Shown: in pieces, positions 62,242 through 64,000 of the stretch
How positions within the stretch are numbered: the first letter of the stretch is position 1
How the letters are laid out: every line of letters starts with the position of its first letter
Source: Bradyrhizobium glycinis
Lineage (GTDB): Bacteria > Pseudomonadota > Alphaproteobacteria > Rhizobiales > Xanthobacteraceae
Length of the DNA stretch: 64,000 nucleotides
Direction: 5' to 3'
Assembly: GCF_016031655.1 (NCBI RefSeq)
Contig: NZ_JACCHQ010000009.1
Span: forward strand, 1 to 64,000
Notes under the pieces: model-generated
What the model saw: only the letters and a program-made list of their open reading frames with translations
The model's database searches: none
What the model was told of the DNA's origin: nothing
Made by a program: the position numbers and the translations under genes

Positions 62242-62673
62242 GTGCTGCACGGTGCCCTCCACCATGTTCGTCAACTCGCCAGAACGGCCATGTTCGTGGC
62301 GATATCCGCGTTTGTGCTTCAGGCGGCCCTGATTTCGGTCTCGCAGTTGAAGGCGGCTGTTGGTGCCATGCCGACGCCATCCGTCACGCTCAGCGGTTCC
62401 CTGCATTTCCACGATCAGTTGGCAGGGCACGTGCATTCCCACGCCGGCGACGACGCGGAAGGCCACGTCCATGACGGGCCGGATCACGACGACGACGGCG
62501 CTCCCGGCGTGGCCTGGGACATGTTTGGCACCTCGATTGCCTCAGCGCAGGTCGTTCACCTGCTCAGCGTCTTCGAAGTGCTCGGCGCCATGGACCTGCC
62601 GCTTGCGCGGGCCATTGTCGGGGTGCGGCCCGAGGGACTCGTCCGGCCACCAAGTACCTTCAGCATCGCGTAG
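62242..62673 (+). CDS. His-rich exported protein next to a heavy-metal efflux adaptor
   Basis: This protein of up to 143 residues has a hydrophobic N-terminal segment (TAMFVAISAFVLQAALISVS) and a His/Asp-rich mid-region (LHFHDQLAGHVHSHAGDDAE, GHVHDGPDHDDDG), a typical zinc, nickel or cobalt binding stretch. The start is uncertain: GTG 62242 or ATG 62290 (MFVAIS). It ends 51 bases before the RND adaptor on the same strand and is likely a periplasmic metal-binding partner of that efflux system. Confidence 0.68.
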   Translation: MLHGALHHVRQLARTAMFVAISAFVLQAALISVSQLKAAVGAMPTPSVTLSGSLHFHDQLAGHVHSHAGDDAEGHVHDGPDHDDDGAPGVAWDMFGTSIASAQVVHLLSVFEVLGAMDLPLARAIVGVRPEGLVRPPSTFSIA

Positions 62674-62724
62674 TCCCGGCGGCGCTTCGGCCGCCGCCCT
62701 TTCGCATGTCTGAAGGATCTTTCG

Positions 62725-64000
62725 ATGTTGATGAATCAGCGCTGCCCGAAGGGGCGGCTCGCAGCTCTTGGGCTGGCCGGCGCTGTCTGGTTGGCGGGCC
62801 TGTTCCTTGGTGTCTCGGGGGCCTTTGCCCATGAGGGGCACGATCACGGCGACGCCGAGAAGACGGCGGTCGTGTCCTCGGCCTATCCGAGGATTGCCGC
62901 GCGCTCCGAGCTCTACGAAGTCGTCGGCATCCTGAAAGACGGCAGGCTGTCTGTCTTCATTGATGATGCAGTGACGAACGAGCCGGTTTTGGACGCCGCC
63001 TTGCTGGTCACGATCGGCGAGTCTGCCCCGATCGAGGCATCAAGCCGGGAGGACGGCGTCTACACCGCCCCCATGCCGAACGGCACACCGTCCGGATCGG
63101 TTGAGGTCATCTTCTCGATCAGCGCTGCCAGGGGAAATGATCTGCTGGTCGATTCGTTCATACCGCGTGCGGAGGCCCGGCCCGCGGAGCAGAAGCACGA
63201 GCCCGGCTGGCTTCTCTCGAAGCGAGCGGCCATCGCCGCGTCCGTGCTCGCCGCCTTGGGCTTCGGCCTTCTCTTCGCCCATTGGAAGCGGCGTGGCCGC
63301 TTCATGGCGGCCTTCATGTCCGTCGTGATGGCGGCGGCATTCGTCGTTCTCGCCGCCATCATGTTCGGCGAGGGCAGGACGAATGCAACGCAACCAAATC
63401 CGCCGGATGTTCCCGCGCTGAGCGATGCCCCGCGACGCCTGCAAGACGGCACGGTCTTCGCGGCCAAGCCGACGCAGCGTCTGCTCGAGGTACGAACCGC
63501 TGCAGCCGAGCCGCAGTCGATTCATCCCGCCGTCACCCTGATCGGCCGCGTCATGGCCGACCCCAACCGCAGCAGCATCGTGCAGAGCATCTACGGCGGC
63601 CGCGTGGTTCCCACCGATGACGGCATCCCCCGCATCGGACAAGCCGTCCGCAAGGGCGATCTGCTCATCCGGATCGAGCCGCATCTGCCAATCGCCGATC
63701 GCACGACGATCCTCGAGAAGGTCGGCGAGATCGAACAGCTGATGACGATCACGGAAAACAAGCTGCGGCGTCTCCGGCCGCTGGCCGAACGCGGCGCGGT
63801 GCCGCAAGGGCAGGTCAACGACCTCGAAAGCGAATTGGAAGGCCTGCGGGCGCGCCGCGAAACCGTTCGCAATTCCCGCACCGGCTTCGAGGAGCTGCGG
63901 GCATCGACCGACGGCATCATCACCTCGGCCAAGGTCGCGCCGGGCCAGGTCATACAGCCGCAAGACGTCCTGTTTCAGATCGCGGACCCTCGCAGTCTTT
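62725..64000 (+). CDS. Heavy-metal RND efflux adaptor (CusB/CzcB-like) with N-terminal membrane extension, 3' end cut
   Basis: The frame is open from ATG 62725 to the window edge (at least 425 residues). After a signal-like segment comes HEGHDHGD, a metal-binding motif. A beta-rich domain follows (YEVVGILKDGRLSVFIDDAV), then two TM helices (AAIAASVLAALGFGLLFAHW, MAAFMSVVMAAAFVVLAAIM), then the adaptor core with lipoyl half VVPTDDGIPRIGQAVRKGDL, a coiled hairpin (LEKVGEIEQLMTITENKLRR) and GIITSAKVAPGQVIQPQDVL. The two TM helices ahead of the adaptor core are not usual for CusB-type proteins. The pump gene should follow outside the window. Confidence 0.85.
   Translation, partial: MLMNQRCPKGRLAALGLAGAVWLAGLFLGVSGAFAHEGHDHGDAEKTAVVSSAYPRIAARSELYEVVGILKDGRLSVFIDDAVTNEPVLDAALLVTIGESAPIEASSREDGVYTAPMPNGTPSGSVEVIFSISAARGNDLLVDSFIPRAEARPAEQKHEPGWLLSKRAAIAASVLAALGFGLLFAHWKRRGRFMAAFMSVVMAAAFVVLAAIMFGEGRTNATQPNPPDVPALSDAPRRLQDGTVFAAKPTQRLLEVRTAAAEPQSIHPAVTLIGRVMADPNRSSIVQSIYGGRVVPTDDGIPRIGQAVRKGDLLIRIEPHLPIADRTTILEKVGEIEQLMTITENKLRRLRPLAERGAVPQGQVNDLESELEGLRARRETVRNSRTGFEELRASTDGIITSAKVAPGQVIQPQDVLFQIADPRSL

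Overview
The window is a GC-rich chromosomal segment from an alphaproteobacterium. It is most likely Bradyrhizobium or a close Nitrobacteraceae relative. The evidence is the codon bias, the glpD-glpSTPQUV type glycerol importer, a DUF3551 protein, a probable Zur box, and several families of palindromic intergenic repeats typical of that group (CATTCCGGG..CCCGGAATG, CATTGCGAG..CTCGCAATG and AGCATGATCCGGAAAA types). No rRNA, tRNA, CRISPR array, insertion sequence or prophage was recognised. The species assignment is inference.

Layout: 1-4.9 kb holds an RND efflux adaptor (5' end missing), its inner-membrane pump and a co-directional TetR regulator. 5-5.7 kb holds a flavin reductase-like protein. 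6-12.1 kb is a tight beta-oxidation operon (fadE, thiolase, fadJ-like fusion, YciA-type thioesterase). 12.3-15 kb holds small proteins, a HAD phosphatase and a GlpR-like DeoR regulator. 15-15.7 kb is a VapBC toxin-antitoxin module lying between glpR and glpD. 16-23.8 kb is the glpD-glpSTPQUV operon, ending in a strong terminator. 23.9-30.5 kb is mostly on the minus strand: Old Yellow Enzyme, DUF1993, lytic transglycosylase, and a two-gene polysaccharide synthase (HlyD-like adaptor plus PilZ-bearing cellulose-synthase-like enzyme).

30.8-35 kb holds htpX, a TPR protein, DUF3551, a lysine-tailed small protein, an anthrax-lethal-factor-like secreted metallopeptidase and an ABM-like protein. 35.1-38.7 kb pairs a RamB/ScfR-type regulator with the divergent isocitrate lyase gene aceA and a DUF4170 protein. 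38.9-42.8 kb has a membrane-anchored protein, metallophosphoesterase, NUDIX, GT2 and GNAT genes. 42.9-45 kb is a minus-strand TauE / small membrane protein / LuxR group, with a 0.6-kb gene-free stretch behind it. 45.7-48.7 kb is a DUF2946 plus TonB-dependent receptor operon preceded by a near-perfect Zur-type palindrome, which suggests zinc uptake. A haemoglobin follows.

49.5-56.3 kb is a MoxR-DUF58-BatA/DUF4159 operon. It diverges from a DUF1285-NUDIX-DUF6111-cca-TauE operon at 56.5-60.1 kb. 60.2-62 kb has a cupin, a YodC-like protein and an unknown membrane protein. The right edge holds a His-rich protein and a heavy-metal RND adaptor cut by the window end.

The features most worth follow-up are the complementary degeneracy of the two glp ATPases, the repeat embedded in the 3' end of glpS, the VapBC operator, the Zur-box operon, the candidate c-di-GMP-controlled glycan synthase, and the lethal-factor-like peptidase. 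None is a clearly unprecedented system on sequence alone.
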